Assembly (NCBI RefSeq): GCF_000974765.1
Contig: NZ_BBWU01000023.1
Location: forward strand, 1 to 46,634
Direction: 5' to 3'
Length of the DNA: 46,634 nt
Origin: Sphingomonas changbaiensis NBRC 104936
GTDB taxonomy: Bacteria > Pseudomonadota > Alphaproteobacteria > Sphingomonadales > Sphingomonadaceae
Made by a program: the position numbers and the translations under genes. Under the pieces are notes generated by a model. It had not been told where the DNA came from. It searched no databases and saw only the letters and a program-made list of their open reading frames with translations. Positions 1 through 7,881 of the stretch are shown here, piece by piece. Positions within the stretch are counted from its first letter, which is position 1. Every line of letters begins with the position of its first letter.

Positions 1-47
1 CCTCCGTCAGGCCTGCGGCCTGCCACCTCCCCGTCCCGGGGAGGATT
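1..47. repeat. Family B palindromic repeat, truncated by window edge
   Basis: A GC-rich palindrome downstream of nuoB. Read on the minus strand it gives AAATCCTCCCC, GGGGAGGTGGC and GACGGAGG, the same layout as the copies at 25970 and 46550. It separates nuoB from whatever follows (nuoC would be expected). Confidence 0.6.
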
Positions 48-60
48 TCGTGTTCGCCCA

Positions 61-603
61 TCACCGTTCGATCGTCCCCGCGCGGCGGATTTTCCGTTGC
101 AGCTGCATGATGCCGTACAGCAGCGCCTCGGCGGTCGGCGGGCAGCCGGGGACGTAGATGTCGACCGGCACGATCCGGTCGCAGCCGCGCACGACGCTGT
201 AGCTATAGTGGTAATAGCCGCCGCCGTTCGCGCACGATCCCATCGAGATCACATAGCGCGGCTCCGACATCTGGTCGTAGACGCGGCGCAGCGCCGGCGC
301 CATCTTGTTGCAGAGCGTGCCGGCGACGATCATCACGTCCGACTGGCGCGGGGACGCGCGCGGCGCGACCCCGAACCGCTCGAGGTCGTAACGCGGCATG
401 TTCACATGGATCATCTCGACCGCGCAGCAGGCGAGACCGAACGTCATCCACCACAGCGAGCCGGTCCGCGCCCACTGGAACAGGTCCTCGGTCGAGGTGA
501 CCAGAAAGCCCTTGTCGGTCAGTTCCGAGTTCAGGTCGTTGAAGTAATTCTGGTCGGGAAGCTTGCCTTCGGGCGGGAAGACGTTCTCGGCCGGGCTGAG
601 CAT
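61..603 (-). CDS. nuoB: NADH-quinone oxidoreductase subunit B
   Basis: Peripheral-arm subunit of respiratory complex I, carrying the [4Fe-4S] cluster N2 that hands electrons to ubiquinone. The 180-residue protein keeps all four cluster ligands: the tandem pair Cys59-Cys60 in GLACCAVEM, Cys124 in [12 protein letters not shown] and Cys154 in [10 protein letters not shown]. The length is normal for the family. The ATG at 603 was chosen because it overlaps the nuoA stop as TGATG, implying translational coupling. An in-frame ATG at 612 is an alternative. A much longer reading frame to 831 only runs antiphase through nuoA and is not credible. Confidence 0.97.
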   Translation of the reverse strand: MLSPAENVFPPEGKLPDQNYFNDLNSELTDKGFLVTSTEDLFQWARTGSLWWMTFGLACCAVEMIHVNMPRYDLERFGVAPRASPRQSDVMIVAGTLCNKMAPALRRVYDQMSEPRYVISMGSCANGGGYYHYSYSVVRGCDRIVPVDIYVPGCPPTAEALLYGIMQLQRKIRRAGTIER

Positions 604-980
604 CACTCCCATTCCAGCGCTCCCTTCTTCCACGCATAGATGTAGCCGAGCACCAGTTCGCCGAGGAAGATCATCATCGCGATCCAGCTCGCCCAGCCCA
701 CGCTGAACAGCGAAACCGCCCAGGGCCACAGGAACGCGGCCTCGAGGTCGAAGATGATGAACAGAATCGCCACCAAGTAAAAGCGCACGTCGAACTGGCT
801 GCGGCTGTCCTCGAACGCGGGAAAGCCGCATTCATATTCGCTGAGCTTTTCCGGATAGGGCTGGTGCGTGCCCGTCAGCCGCGCCGCGATCATCGGCAGG
901 AAGACGAACGCGCTCGACAGCAGCAACGCCACGCCCAGGAACAACAGGATCGGCAAATAGCCGGCGGCGACCGACGCCAT
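603..980 (-). CDS. nuoA: NADH-quinone oxidoreductase subunit A
   Basis: Small membrane subunit of complex I and the usual first gene of the nuo operon. The roughly 125-residue protein has three hydrophobic helices (about residues 8-30, 68-88 and 95-115) and the conserved loop [20 protein letters not shown] between helices 1 and 2. The ATG at 980 follows a GGAG at 7-base spacing; a GTG three bases upstream (983) is also possible. It overlaps nuoB by one base. Transcription runs off the left edge of the window toward the rest of nuo. Confidence 0.96.
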   Translation of the reverse strand: MASVAAGYLPILLFLGVALLLSSAFVFLPMIAARLTGTHQPYPEKLSEYECGFPAFEDSRSQFDVRFYLVAILFIIFDLEAAFLWPWAVSLFSVGWASWIAMMIFLGELVLGYIYAWKKGALEWE

Positions 981-1126
981 CACATAACTCCGTCAGGTGC
1001 GCGCTGCGTGAAGGGACACGCAGCGGACTTGGGCGGGCATCTAGGCCGGAGGTGGCGTTGACGCAACACCTTACCCGCCCGCGAAAAGAGCGGAACACGC
1101 CCTCCCCCTCGCCGGTTCACCCTGAC

Positions 1127-2752
1127 ATGCTTCAGCCCCAGGCGCATATCAGCGCGCAGGAGTGCGAGCGCGGCATCCGCTTCCTGATGATCGACGCCGC
1201 CGCAGCCACCGCGATCGGCGCGCTCAACAGCGGCGTGGTGCTGCTCGCGCTGGCGCTGCACATCGGCGCGTCGACGATCGCGATCGGCTATCTTGCCGCC
1301 ATTCCGCTGCTCACTCAGGTGCTGCAGGCGCCGATGGTGAAGCTGGTCGAGCGGGTGCGGCGGCGCAAATTGCTCTCCGTCTCCGGCGTGTTCATTGCCC
1401 GGCTGGCCCTCCCGATCTACGCGGCGGTCCCGTTCATCCCCAGCCGGCGCGTCGCGACCATCGTCCTGCTCTGTGCCGCCCTGCTCCATTATGGCGTGAA
1501 CGCGGCCTCGGCCTGCAGCTGGAATAGCTGGATCCGGGACCTGGTCCCGGCGGACCGGCTGGGTCACTTCTCCTCCCGGCGCGGGCTTTACGGGACCATC
1601 GTCAGCGCCGGCGCGACGGTCACGGCGGCGGTCGCGCTCGGCTGGGCTCAAGGCTCGGAAACGATCGGCGACCGCATCTTCAGCGCGCTCTACATCGCCG
1701 GTTTCATCTTCGGCCTGATCAGCGCTGCGGCGCTCGCCCAGGTGCCGGAGCCGGTGATGGCCGCGGAAAGCGTCGGCGCGCCGCTGCACCGCCTGCTCTG
1801 GGAACCGCTGCGCCACGCCAATTTCCGCAAGCTGCTGCGCTATGTCGCCAGCTGGCAATTCGCGGTGAACCTCGCGACGCCGTTCTTCACCGTCTATTTC
1901 GTCCGCGCGCTCGGCTTCAGCATGAGCTTCGTGCTGATGCTGACCGTGATCAGCCAGCTCGCCAATGTCGCCTTCGTGCGCCAATGGGGGCGACTCAGCG
2001 ACCGCTTCACGAACAAGTCGACGCTGGCGGTCGCGAGCCCGCTCTATCTCCTCTGCGTCGCCGCGATGGCGTTCGCGAGCGATGTTCCCGGCGATACCGC
2101 GCGCGCGACCTACCTGATCCTGCTCCACATCGTGATGGGCGCAAGCGGCGCCGGGGTCGGGCTCGCGGCGGGGAATATCGTGATGAAGCTCAGCCCGTCG
2201 GGAGCGGCGACCAGCTTCATGGCGACCAATGCGCTGGTCAGCGCGCTTGCTGCCGGCTCGGCGCCGATCGTCGGCGGCTGGGCGGCGGATTTCTTCGCGC
2301 GCCGCCGGCTTGAGCTGTCGCTCAACTGGTTCAGCCCGTCAGGCGTCGAGCAATTGCTCGGCATCACCTTCTCGCACTGGGAATTCTTCTTCCTGCTGTC
2401 GGCGCTGCTGGGCCTCTACAGCCTGCACCGGCTGTCCGCGATCGAGGAGCCGGGCGCGGTCGAGCGCCGCGAGGTGGTGCAGCACATCTTCACGTCGGCG
2501 CGCCGTACGCTGCGCAATGCCTCGTCCGTGGCTGGCCTGCGCCTGGCCGTCACCTTCCCGGGCGGCGAGCTGATCAAGCTGCGCGAGCGCGCGCCGCTGC
2601 TGCTGGAAAATCTCTTCGAGGACGAAAAGCGCGTCGCGGCGGCCCCGCCCCGGTCCGCCGCGCTGGCAAAGCTGTTGGGTTCGGCGTTCGAACAGCCGGC
2701 CAACGATGCGGATTTCGAGGACCTGCTGAAACGGCTGGACCACGCAGCCTGA
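1127..2752 (+). CDS. MFS transporter
   Basis: Multi-pass inner-membrane protein with many predicted helices starting around residue 20 and a loop between the two halves, the architecture of the major facilitator superfamily. The C-terminal ~110 residues are hydrophilic and probably cytoplasmic (ends LKRLDHAA), longer than in a minimal MFS carrier. The substrate cannot be told. The start is uncertain: the ATG at 1127 (MLQPQAHISAQ) lacks a clear Shine-Dalgarno, and a GTG at 1052 would add 25 polar residues. It is divergent from nuoA, and a hairpin terminator follows the stop. Confidence 0.8.
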   Translation: MLQPQAHISAQECERGIRFLMIDAAAATAIGALNSGVVLLALALHIGASTIAIGYLAAIPLLTQVLQAPMVKLVERVRRRKLLSVSGVFIARLALPIYAAVPFIPSRRVATIVLLCAALLHYGVNAASACSWNSWIRDLVPADRLGHFSSRRGLYGTIVSAGATVTAAVALGWAQGSETIGDRIFSALYIAGFIFGLISAAALAQVPEPVMAAESVGAPLHRLLWEPLRHANFRKLLRYVASWQFAVNLATPFFTVYFVRALGFSMSFVLMLTVISQLANVAFVRQWGRLSDRFTNKSTLAVASPLYLLCVAAMAFASDVPGDTARATYLILLHIVMGASGAGVGLAAGNIVMKLSPSGAATSFMATNALVSALAAGSAPIVGGWAADFFARRRLELSLNWFSPSGVEQLLGITFSHWEFFFLLSALLGLYSLHRLSAIEEPGAVERREVVQHIFTSARRTLRNASSVAGLRLAVTFPGGELIKLRERAPLLLENLFEDEKRVAAAPPRSAALAKLLGSAFEQPANDADFEDLLKRLDHAA

Positions 2753-2771
2753 CGAAACGCTGTCCTACACC

Positions 2772-2806
2772 CCGGCGGCTGTGCCATGCTGCCGCCGGCT
2801 CTTTCT
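2772..2806 (+). terminator. Rho-independent terminator after the MFS gene
   Basis: A perfect 8-bp stem, CCGGCGGC (2772-2779) with GCCGCCGG (2791-2798), and an 11-base loop, followed by the pyrimidine run CTCTTTCTC. It lies 20 bases after the MFS stop. The U-tract is imperfect. Confidence 0.5.
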
Positions 2807-2903
2807 CAACGTTCAATCGATCGGTGCGCGGTCCGTTCACGGGAAAGGGAAAATTTTCCCGATTCCATGTAAAAGTCGTCCATGTTGCCCAGGTCGTCCG
2901 CGG

Positions 2904-3704
2904 TCAGCGCAGCGCGCCCGCGACCAATTTGTGCAGCCGGGAATGGAGCGCGTCGTTGGCGGCCAGGAACTCGCTGCGTTCCATCGCGCGGTCGCCGCCG
3001 CGGAAATCGGTGACGAAGCCGCCCGCCTCGCGCACCAGCAGGATGCCGGCGGCGACGTCCCAAGGCTTCAGGCCCGCTTCCCAGAAGCCGTCATACCGGC
3101 CGCCCGCGACCCAGGCGAGATCCAGCGCGGCGGAGCCGAAGCGGCGGATGCCGGCGACTTCGGGCGCGACCGCGCCGAAGATCCGGCTCCACTGCGCCAT
3201 GTCGCCATGGCCCTTGAACGGGATGCCGGTCGCGATCAGCGCTTCGTCGAGGGTGCGGCGCGAGGAAACGCGCAGGCGCTGGTCCTGCAGCCACGCGCCC
3301 CGACCCTTCTCCGCCCAGAAGCTCTCGTCGGTCAGCGGCTGGTAGACCAGGCCGCTGGTGATCTCGCCCGACGGCTCCTGCACCGCGATCGAGATCGCGA
3401 AGTGGGGAATGCCGTGCAGGAAGTTGGACGTGCCGTCCAGCGGATCGACGATCCAGCGCGGCTTCGACGGATCGCCTTCGATCTCGCCCGCTTCCTCGAG
3501 CAGGAATCCCCAGTCCGGCCGCGCCTTCTTCAGCTCGTCGAACAGCGTGCGCTCGGCCCGCTGGTCGGCCATAGACACGAAGTCGGCCGGGCCTTTGCGC
3601 GAGACCTGGAGGTGCTGCACCTCGTTGAAGTCGCGCCGCAGCCGCGGCCCCGCCTTGCGCGCCGCGCGCTCCATGACGGTGAGAAGGCCGGAATGGGATG
3701 GCAA
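2904..3704 (-). CDS. suhB: Inositol monophosphatase family protein (SuhB-like)
   Basis: Mg2+-dependent sugar/inositol phosphatase fold, 266 residues. The metal-binding motifs are present: EEAGE, then IVDPLDGTSNF (DPxDGT) about 25 residues later, and WDVAAG near the C-terminus. The physiological substrate is not fixed by sequence; SuhB relatives also act as rRNA-maturation factors. The TTG at 3704 (reading LPSHSGLLTVMERA) was chosen because ten residues upstream of it are translated from the intergenic repeat and look spurious; an ATG at 3734 is the alternative. It lies downstream of efp, with a large repeat between. Confidence 0.9.
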   Translation of the reverse strand: MPSHSGLLTVMERAARKAGPRLRRDFNEVQHLQVSRKGPADFVSMADQRAERTLFDELKKARPDWGFLLEEAGEIEGDPSKPRWIVDPLDGTSNFLHGIPHFAISIAVQEPSGEITSGLVYQPLTDESFWAEKGRGAWLQDQRLRVSSRRTLDEALIATGIPFKGHGDMAQWSRIFGAVAPEVAGIRRFGSAALDLAWVAGGRYDGFWEAGLKPWDVAAGILLVREAGGFVTDFRGGDRAMERSEFLAANDALHSRLHKLVAGALR

Positions 3705-3722
3705 ATCCAAAGCTCCAATCAG

Positions 3723-3900
3723 CCCCTCTCCCATCGGGAGAGAGTATCAGGTCGGTGATGCTCCCAGCATCACCTGAACAGCGCGGGGCGCTGTTCACCT
3801 GATACTGGGCCCAAGCCGCAGGCTTGGGAGGGTGAGGGTGAGGTGGTCGCCCTCACCCGGCCGTCGCTACGCTCGGCCACCCTCTCCCGACGGGAGAGGG
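3723..3900. repeat. Family A palindromic repeat with nested multi-hairpin element
   Basis: Bounded by CTCTCCCATCGGGAGAG on the left and CCTCTCCCGACGGGAGAGG on the right. Between them is a 64-base element with closing arm AGTATCAGGT (3743-3752) / ACCTGATACT (3797-3806) enclosing two perfect hairpins (3754-3774 and 3775-3797). A further hairpin, CCCAAGCC-gca-GGCTTGGG, lies at 3810-3828. It sits between efp and suhB and may end efp transcription. Related copies are at 21659 and 23578. Confidence 0.8.
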
Positions 3901-3904
3901 TTGG

Positions 3905-4468
3905 TTAATCCGCCCGACGGACGTACGTCTTCTCATACACGTCGACCACGATCCGGGTTCCGCTCGCGATGTGCGGCGGGACCATCACGCGGACGCCGTT
4001 GTCGAGCACGGCCGGCTTGTAGCTGGACGACGCGGTCTGCCCCTTCACCACCGCGTCGGCCTCGACGATCGTCGCTTCGATCGTGTCGGGCAGCTGCACG
4101 GAGATCGGGCGCTCGTCATAGAGTTCGAGCACCACGTCCATGCCGTCCTGCAGGAACGCGGCCTCGTCGCCCAGCATGTCGGCGCTGAGCGTGATCTGGT
4201 CGTAGGTGTCCTTGTCCATGAAGGTCAGCTGGTCGCCGTCGCGGAACAGGAACTGGAAGTCCTTGGTGTCCAGACGCACCCGCTCGACCGTCTCGGCAGA
4301 GCGGAAGCGGACATTGGTCTTGCGGCCGTCGATGAGGTTCTTCATCTCGACCTGCATATAGGCGCCGCCCTTGCCCGGCTGGGTATGCTGGATCTTCACG
4401 GCGCGCCACAGGCCGCCTTCATATTCGATGATGTTGCCGGGACGGATGTCCACGCCGCTGATCTTCAT
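3905..4468 (-). CDS. efp: Translation elongation factor P
   Basis: Ribosome-binding factor that rescues stalling at polyproline stretches. It has 187 residues, the standard length: an N-terminal KOW-like domain followed by two OB-fold domains, ending [10 protein letters not shown]. The conserved tip of domain I reads [12 protein letters not shown], with Lys33 at the position that is beta-lysylated in organisms carrying EpmA. The ATG at 4468 ([11 protein letters not shown]) is preceded by AGGAA; the 21 residues of open frame upstream of it are non-homologous. It lies 37 bases downstream of the M23 peptidase gene and probably in the same transcript. Confidence 0.97.
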   Translation of the reverse strand: MKISGVDIRPGNIIEYEGGLWRAVKIQHTQPGKGGAYMQVEMKNLIDGRKTNVRFRSAETVERVRLDTKDFQFLFRDGDQLTFMDKDTYDQITLSADMLGDEAAFLQDGMDVVLELYDERPISVQLPDTIEATIVEADAVVKGQTASSSYKPAVLDNGVRVMVPPHIASGTRIVVDVYEKTYVRRAD

Positions 4469-4505
4469 GTCGGTTCCTGAGAAAGACTGGAAAGTGGCGC
4501 GGGCC

Positions 4506-5096
4506 TTAGCTGGCGGCGGCCTTTCCGGCAAGCAGCGGGTATGGATTGACTTCCTGGCCCTGCCACCAGCCCTCCCCCGGCGCCATGTGCTTGATCTCGA
4601 AATGGAGGTGCGGCGCCTCCGGGCTGGCGTCGCCGGTCGAGCCGACCGTCGCGATCACGTCGCCGGTGCCGACCTGCTGCCCCTCGACGAGCCCGGGCCG
4701 GTAGGCATCCAGATGCGCGTAGTAATAGACGGTCGAGCCGTCGGGGCTGCGGATGTAAACGGTGTGGCCGCCATCGTGGCTCTCGAAGATCTTCTCGATC
4801 CGGCCCGGCGCCGCCGCGACGACCGGCGTTCCGCGCGGCGCCATGATGTCGATCGCGTGATGCTCGCGCGTGCCGTTGCCGCGGCTCTGGCCCCAGGTGT
4901 CGGTCAGCTGCTCCGGCTTCACGCCGGCGACCGGGATCACGAGACCGGCGCCGGCCGGAGCGGAGGCCGCAGAGGTCTGCGTCGGCTGCGGCGTCGGCAG
5001 TGCAACCGGCGCGCGAGAACTCGGCCCCAGCATCAGCGCGAACGCGATCGCGCCGAGGATGAAGATCAGGAGGAGGAACCAGCCGAGCCTGTTCAA
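4506..5096 (-). CDS. M23 family zinc metallopeptidase (peptidoglycan endopeptidase-like)
   Basis: Cuts peptide cross-links of peptidoglycan or regulates amidases; acts in the periplasm. The 196-residue protein begins with one membrane anchor or signal segment (about residues 4-24), then a Pro/Ala/Thr linker, then a LytM/peptidase-M23 domain. Zinc ligands are visible in HHAIDIMAP (HxxxD) and HLHFEIK (HxH). The start is TTG at 5096, with AGGA 8 bases upstream. It begins 4 bases after the stop of the L,D-transpeptidase gene, so two cell-wall enzymes form an operon that continues into efp. Confidence 0.93.
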   Translation of the reverse strand: MNRLGWFLLLIFILGAIAFALMLGPSSRAPVALPTPQPTQTSAASAPAGAGLVIPVAGVKPEQLTDTWGQSRGNGTREHHAIDIMAPRGTPVVAAAPGRIEKIFESHDGGHTVYIRSPDGSTVYYYAHLDAYRPGLVEGQQVGTGDVIATVGSTGDASPEAPHLHFEIKHMAPGEGWWQGQEVNPYPLLAGKAAAS

Positions 5097-5100
5097 GCGC

Positions 5101-6105
5101 CTATTCCTGGAAGATCGCCGGCGTGCCGCGCTTGACCATCAGCGACAGGCGCGCGGCATCCCAGTTGGTCATCCGGATGCAGCCATGGCTTTCGGTCCGG
5201 CCGATCGTCTGCGGCTCCGACGTGCCGTGGATGCCGTAATGTTCCTTGGTCAGGTCCATCCAGATCACCCCCACCGGACCATTGGGGCCGGCCGGCAGCA
5301 TCTGCTCCTCATCGCCGGCCTTCGCATCCCAGAACAGGTCGGGGTTGTAGTGGAACTTCGGGTTGTAGGAAAAGGTGGTGATCTTCCAATTCCCGATCGG
5401 CAGCGGGTCGTGGGCCGAGCCCATCGTGACGGGAAACTGGCCGACCACGCGGTCGCCGGCGAACACGCGCAGCACGCCGTCCGATTTGTCGACCACGACC
5501 CGGTCGCCCTGCGGCTGGCGCGCGTCGACGTTCAGGCTGGACAGCGTCTGCCGCCATCCCGTGTCCTTGACCTGCGCATAGTCGCGCGAGCTGGGCAGGA
5601 TTCCGGGCACGGTTATGACCTGTCCGGTCTTCAGCGGCGTGTCGGGGCTGTTCAGCGCAACCAATGTCGCCGGCGAGGTATGAAAGCGCTCAGCGATCTT
5701 CTCGAGCGCCGTCCTGTAGCAAAGGCAAGGCAGTTTCGCCTGCTCCTCCGGATCCTTGGGGATCGGGTTGACGAACGGCCCGGAAACGTCCTCGCGGGCA
5801 ATCCGCACCTGGATCGTCGGCCGGTTGCCGCGGAACGGATAGAGCGCATGCAACGTCGGCTGGTCGATCTTGCCGGTCGGCTCCAGCCCATGCGTTTCCT
5901 GGAAGCCGCGCAGCGCGAGCCGCAGCGACTCGCCTTCCTTGCCGTCGATCACGCCGGGCGAGAAGCCGAGCTTGTCGAGGATGACCTGGACATGCATCAC
6001 CGTCCGATCGATGTCGGAACCGGCAGGCGCCGTCTCCGTCCGCGCTGCGGTGGCTGCCGCGATCGTCAAAGCGGCGACGGCCGCGGCTTTCAGAACTCGT
6101 TTCAC
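5101..6105 (-). CDS. L,D-transpeptidase (YkuD/ErfK family)
   Basis: Forms 3-3 cross-links in peptidoglycan or attaches proteins to it, in the periplasm. From the GTG at 6105 the protein has 334 residues: a signal peptide (VKRVLKAAAVAALTIAAATA), a peptidoglycan-binding module (VILDKLGFSPGVIDG, about residues 40-80), a short LysM-like stretch and a C-terminal YkuD domain. The catalytic motif is HGTSEPQTIG followed by SHGCIRM, with Cys309 as nucleophile. AGGAG lies about 10 bases before the start. The upstream frame to 6228 is not supported by signal-peptide logic. First gene of the ldt-M23-efp unit. Confidence 0.94.
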   Translation of the reverse strand: MKRVLKAAAVAALTIAAATAARTETAPAGSDIDRTVMHVQVILDKLGFSPGVIDGKEGESLRLALRGFQETHGLEPTGKIDQPTLHALYPFRGNRPTIQVRIAREDVSGPFVNPIPKDPEEQAKLPCLCYRTALEKIAERFHTSPATLVALNSPDTPLKTGQVITVPGILPSSRDYAQVKDTGWRQTLSSLNVDARQPQGDRVVVDKSDGVLRVFAGDRVVGQFPVTMGSAHDPLPIGNWKITTFSYNPKFHYNPDLFWDAKAGDEEQMLPAGPNGPVGVIWMDLTKEHYGIHGTSEPQTIGRTESHGCIRMTNWDAARLSLMVKRGTPAIFQE

Positions 6106-6273
6106 GCCTGAGCTACTCCTGCTGATCCAGGCCAAACGCGGAGCAGCACGTTTCTTTCCGGCAGAGAAATGACCGGGCCGGATCGCAGCTTCGTCGCCGC
6201 GTCCGTCGCTTTCGTCGCTTCTGTGCAATACGCCCGGCCGAAGTGCGCGTATCCGACGATCGGGAGCCGCACC

Positions 6274-6456
6274 GTGTCAGATGTCGTGAAGCCGAATCAT
6301 CCGAAGCCGCTGGCGCCTGCCGTGGGCAAATTCGGCGAGTTCTCGAAAGACGGCGGTGGCGAAGGCCGCCGCCCGACCGGCTGCCCGAGCCTGGAGCAAT
6401 TCGAGACGCGCTTCCTGTTCGCGAACGATCAGAAGCACCCGCCCCACGCTGCCTAG
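6274..6456 (+). CDS. Small hypothetical protein (60 aa)
   Basis: Unrecognised. GTG start with GGGAG seven bases upstream gives a 60-residue hydrophilic protein beginning VSDVVKPNHPKPLAP and ending DQKHPPHAA, with one cysteine (GCPSLEQFETRF) and no membrane segment. It fills the gap between the divergent ldt gene and convergent thiE, overlaps no other gene except by the four bases of its stop, and its composition looks protein-like rather than random. The possible in-frame extension to 6169 lacks support. Conservation was not tested. Confidence 0.5.
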   Translation: MSDVVKPNHPKPLAPAVGKFGEFSKDGGGEGRRPTGCPSLEQFETRFLFANDQKHPPHAA

Positions 6457-7115
6457 GCGAGCAGCTCCGTAAAGCGCCGCACCGCCTGCGCTTCGCCTTC
6501 GGGCGCGTTCCAGACCGCGCCGCACACAGCGATGAAATCGGCGCCTGCATCGATCAATGGCCGGGCATTATCGGGCGTGATGCCGCCGATCGCGACGCAC
6601 GGAATCTCGAAGATCGTCGACCACCAGTCGAGGATCGACGGATCGGGCCGGTGCCGGACCTCCTTGGTCGTGGTCGGGTAGAATGCGCCGAACGCGACAT
6701 AGTCCGCGCCGGCTTCGCCCGCCTCCATCGCGAGGTGCTTGCTGTCATGGACCGTGACGCCGATCTGCGCCCCCGGCCCCAGCACCCGTCGTGCATCGCG
6801 CGGGTCGCCGTCGTCCTGGCCCAGATGCACCCCGTCGGCGCCAAGCCGCTTCGCCAGCGCGATCGAATCGTTGACGATGAACGCGACGTCACGCTCGGCA
6901 CAGATGCGCTGCAGCGGCTCGGCCAGCGCCGCGGCCCGGTGCTGGTCGACCTCCTTCACCCGGAACTGGAAGGCCGCGACGGGCCCCGCGTCGAGAGCGC
7001 GCGCGAGCCGGTCGGGGAAGGCTCCGCCCACGTCCAGCGGCGAGATCAGGTAAAGCTGGCAGGGATCGCGTTCTTCGTCGCGCGCGAACAGTTCGGCGAA
7101 TGACTCGTTGGACAT
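6453..7115 (-). CDS. thiE: Thiamine-phosphate synthase
   Basis: Joins the pyrimidine (HMP-PP) and thiazole phosphate moieties into thiamine monophosphate. The 220-residue TIM-barrel protein shows FQFRVKEVDQ (usually LRxK), IVNDSIALA, GADGVHLGQDD, the phosphate loop AFYPTTTKE and VAIGGITPDNA, all typical of ThiE. It stands alone; no other thi genes are visible, and there is no room upstream for a TPP riboswitch because the divergent DUF72 gene begins two bases away. Its stop shares a CTAG with the small ORF on the other strand. Confidence 0.93.
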   Translation of the reverse strand: MSNESFAELFARDEERDPCQLYLISPLDVGGAFPDRLARALDAGPVAAFQFRVKEVDQHRAAALAEPLQRICAERDVAFIVNDSIALAKRLGADGVHLGQDDGDPRDARRVLGPGAQIGVTVHDSKHLAMEAGEAGADYVAFGAFYPTTTKEVRHRPDPSILDWWSTIFEIPCVAIGGITPDNARPLIDAGADFIAVCGAVWNAPEGEAQAVRRFTELLA

Positions 7116-7117
7116 GG

Positions 7118-7855
7118 ATGATCCGTATCGGCTGCTCCGGCTGGAACTACCGGCATTGGCGCGGGGACTTCTACCCCGAAGGCGTGCCCGTCAAGCGCTG
7201 GTTCGCGCATTACGCCCAGGCGTTCGACACGGTCGAGATCAACGCGAGCTTCTACCGCCGGCCGACCGCCGAGACGTTCGCCAAGTGGCGCGAGCAGGCG
7301 CCGGAGGGTTTCTGCTACGCGGTCAAGGCGCCGCGCTTTATCACGCACATGCGCAAGCTGAAGGAATGCGAGGAGAGCATCGCCGAGTTCCTGGCCCGCG
7401 CGCGGCATCTGCGACCGGCGCTCGGGCCGATCCTCTACCAGCTTCCGCCGAACTGGCGCTTCGATCGCGAGCGGCTGGAAAGCTTTCTGGCCCTACTGCC
7501 GAGGGACCTTACCCATGTCTTCGAATTTCGGGAGCCGAGCTGGCTGGCGGACGAGGTGCTGGCGATCCTCGACGCGGCCGGCGTGGGCTTTTGCGCCCAC
7601 GACTTCCCCGGCCTCGCCACACAGAGGGCAGCGACCGGCAACACCGCCTATGTCCGCTTCCACGGCACGAGCGGAAAATATTGGGGCCGCTATTCAAAAG
7701 AGGCGCTGCGAGACTGGGCAGACTGGATGCGCGGCCAGGAAGCCGAAGGGCGGGCGGTCTGGGCCTATTTCAACAACGACATCCACGCCCACGCGATCGC
7801 GGATGCGACCGCGCTGAAGGTCCAGATCGGACGAGATGCAGCGAGCCCGAGTTAG
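7118..7855 (+). CDS. DUF72 domain-containing protein (YecE-like)
   Basis: A 245-residue protein of the DUF72 family, a TIM-barrel fold of unknown biochemical role. Signature stretches are IGCSGWNYRHWRGDFYP at the N-terminus, TVEINASFYRRP, FCYAVKAPRFITH, and YVRFHGTSGKYWGRYS toward the end followed by YFNNDIHAHA. The ATG at 7118 gives the usual MIRIGCSGW start; it lies two bases from the thiE start on the opposite strand and has no convincing Shine-Dalgarno, so initiation may be leaderless or from the GTG at 7100. Confidence 0.88.
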   Translation: MIRIGCSGWNYRHWRGDFYPEGVPVKRWFAHYAQAFDTVEINASFYRRPTAETFAKWREQAPEGFCYAVKAPRFITHMRKLKECEESIAEFLARARHLRPALGPILYQLPPNWRFDRERLESFLALLPRDLTHVFEFREPSWLADEVLAILDAAGVGFCAHDFPGLATQRAATGNTAYVRFHGTSGKYWGRYSKEALRDWADWMRGQEAEGRAVWAYFNNDIHAHAIADATALKVQIGRDAASPS

Positions 7856-7881
7856 GCTAACCTTCACGAATTCCCTCCTAA

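Noticed and set aside
7100-7140. TPP riboswitch upstream of thiE
   Set aside because: There is no untranslated space: the divergent DUF72 start is two bases away, and no CUGAGA-type thi-box was seen.
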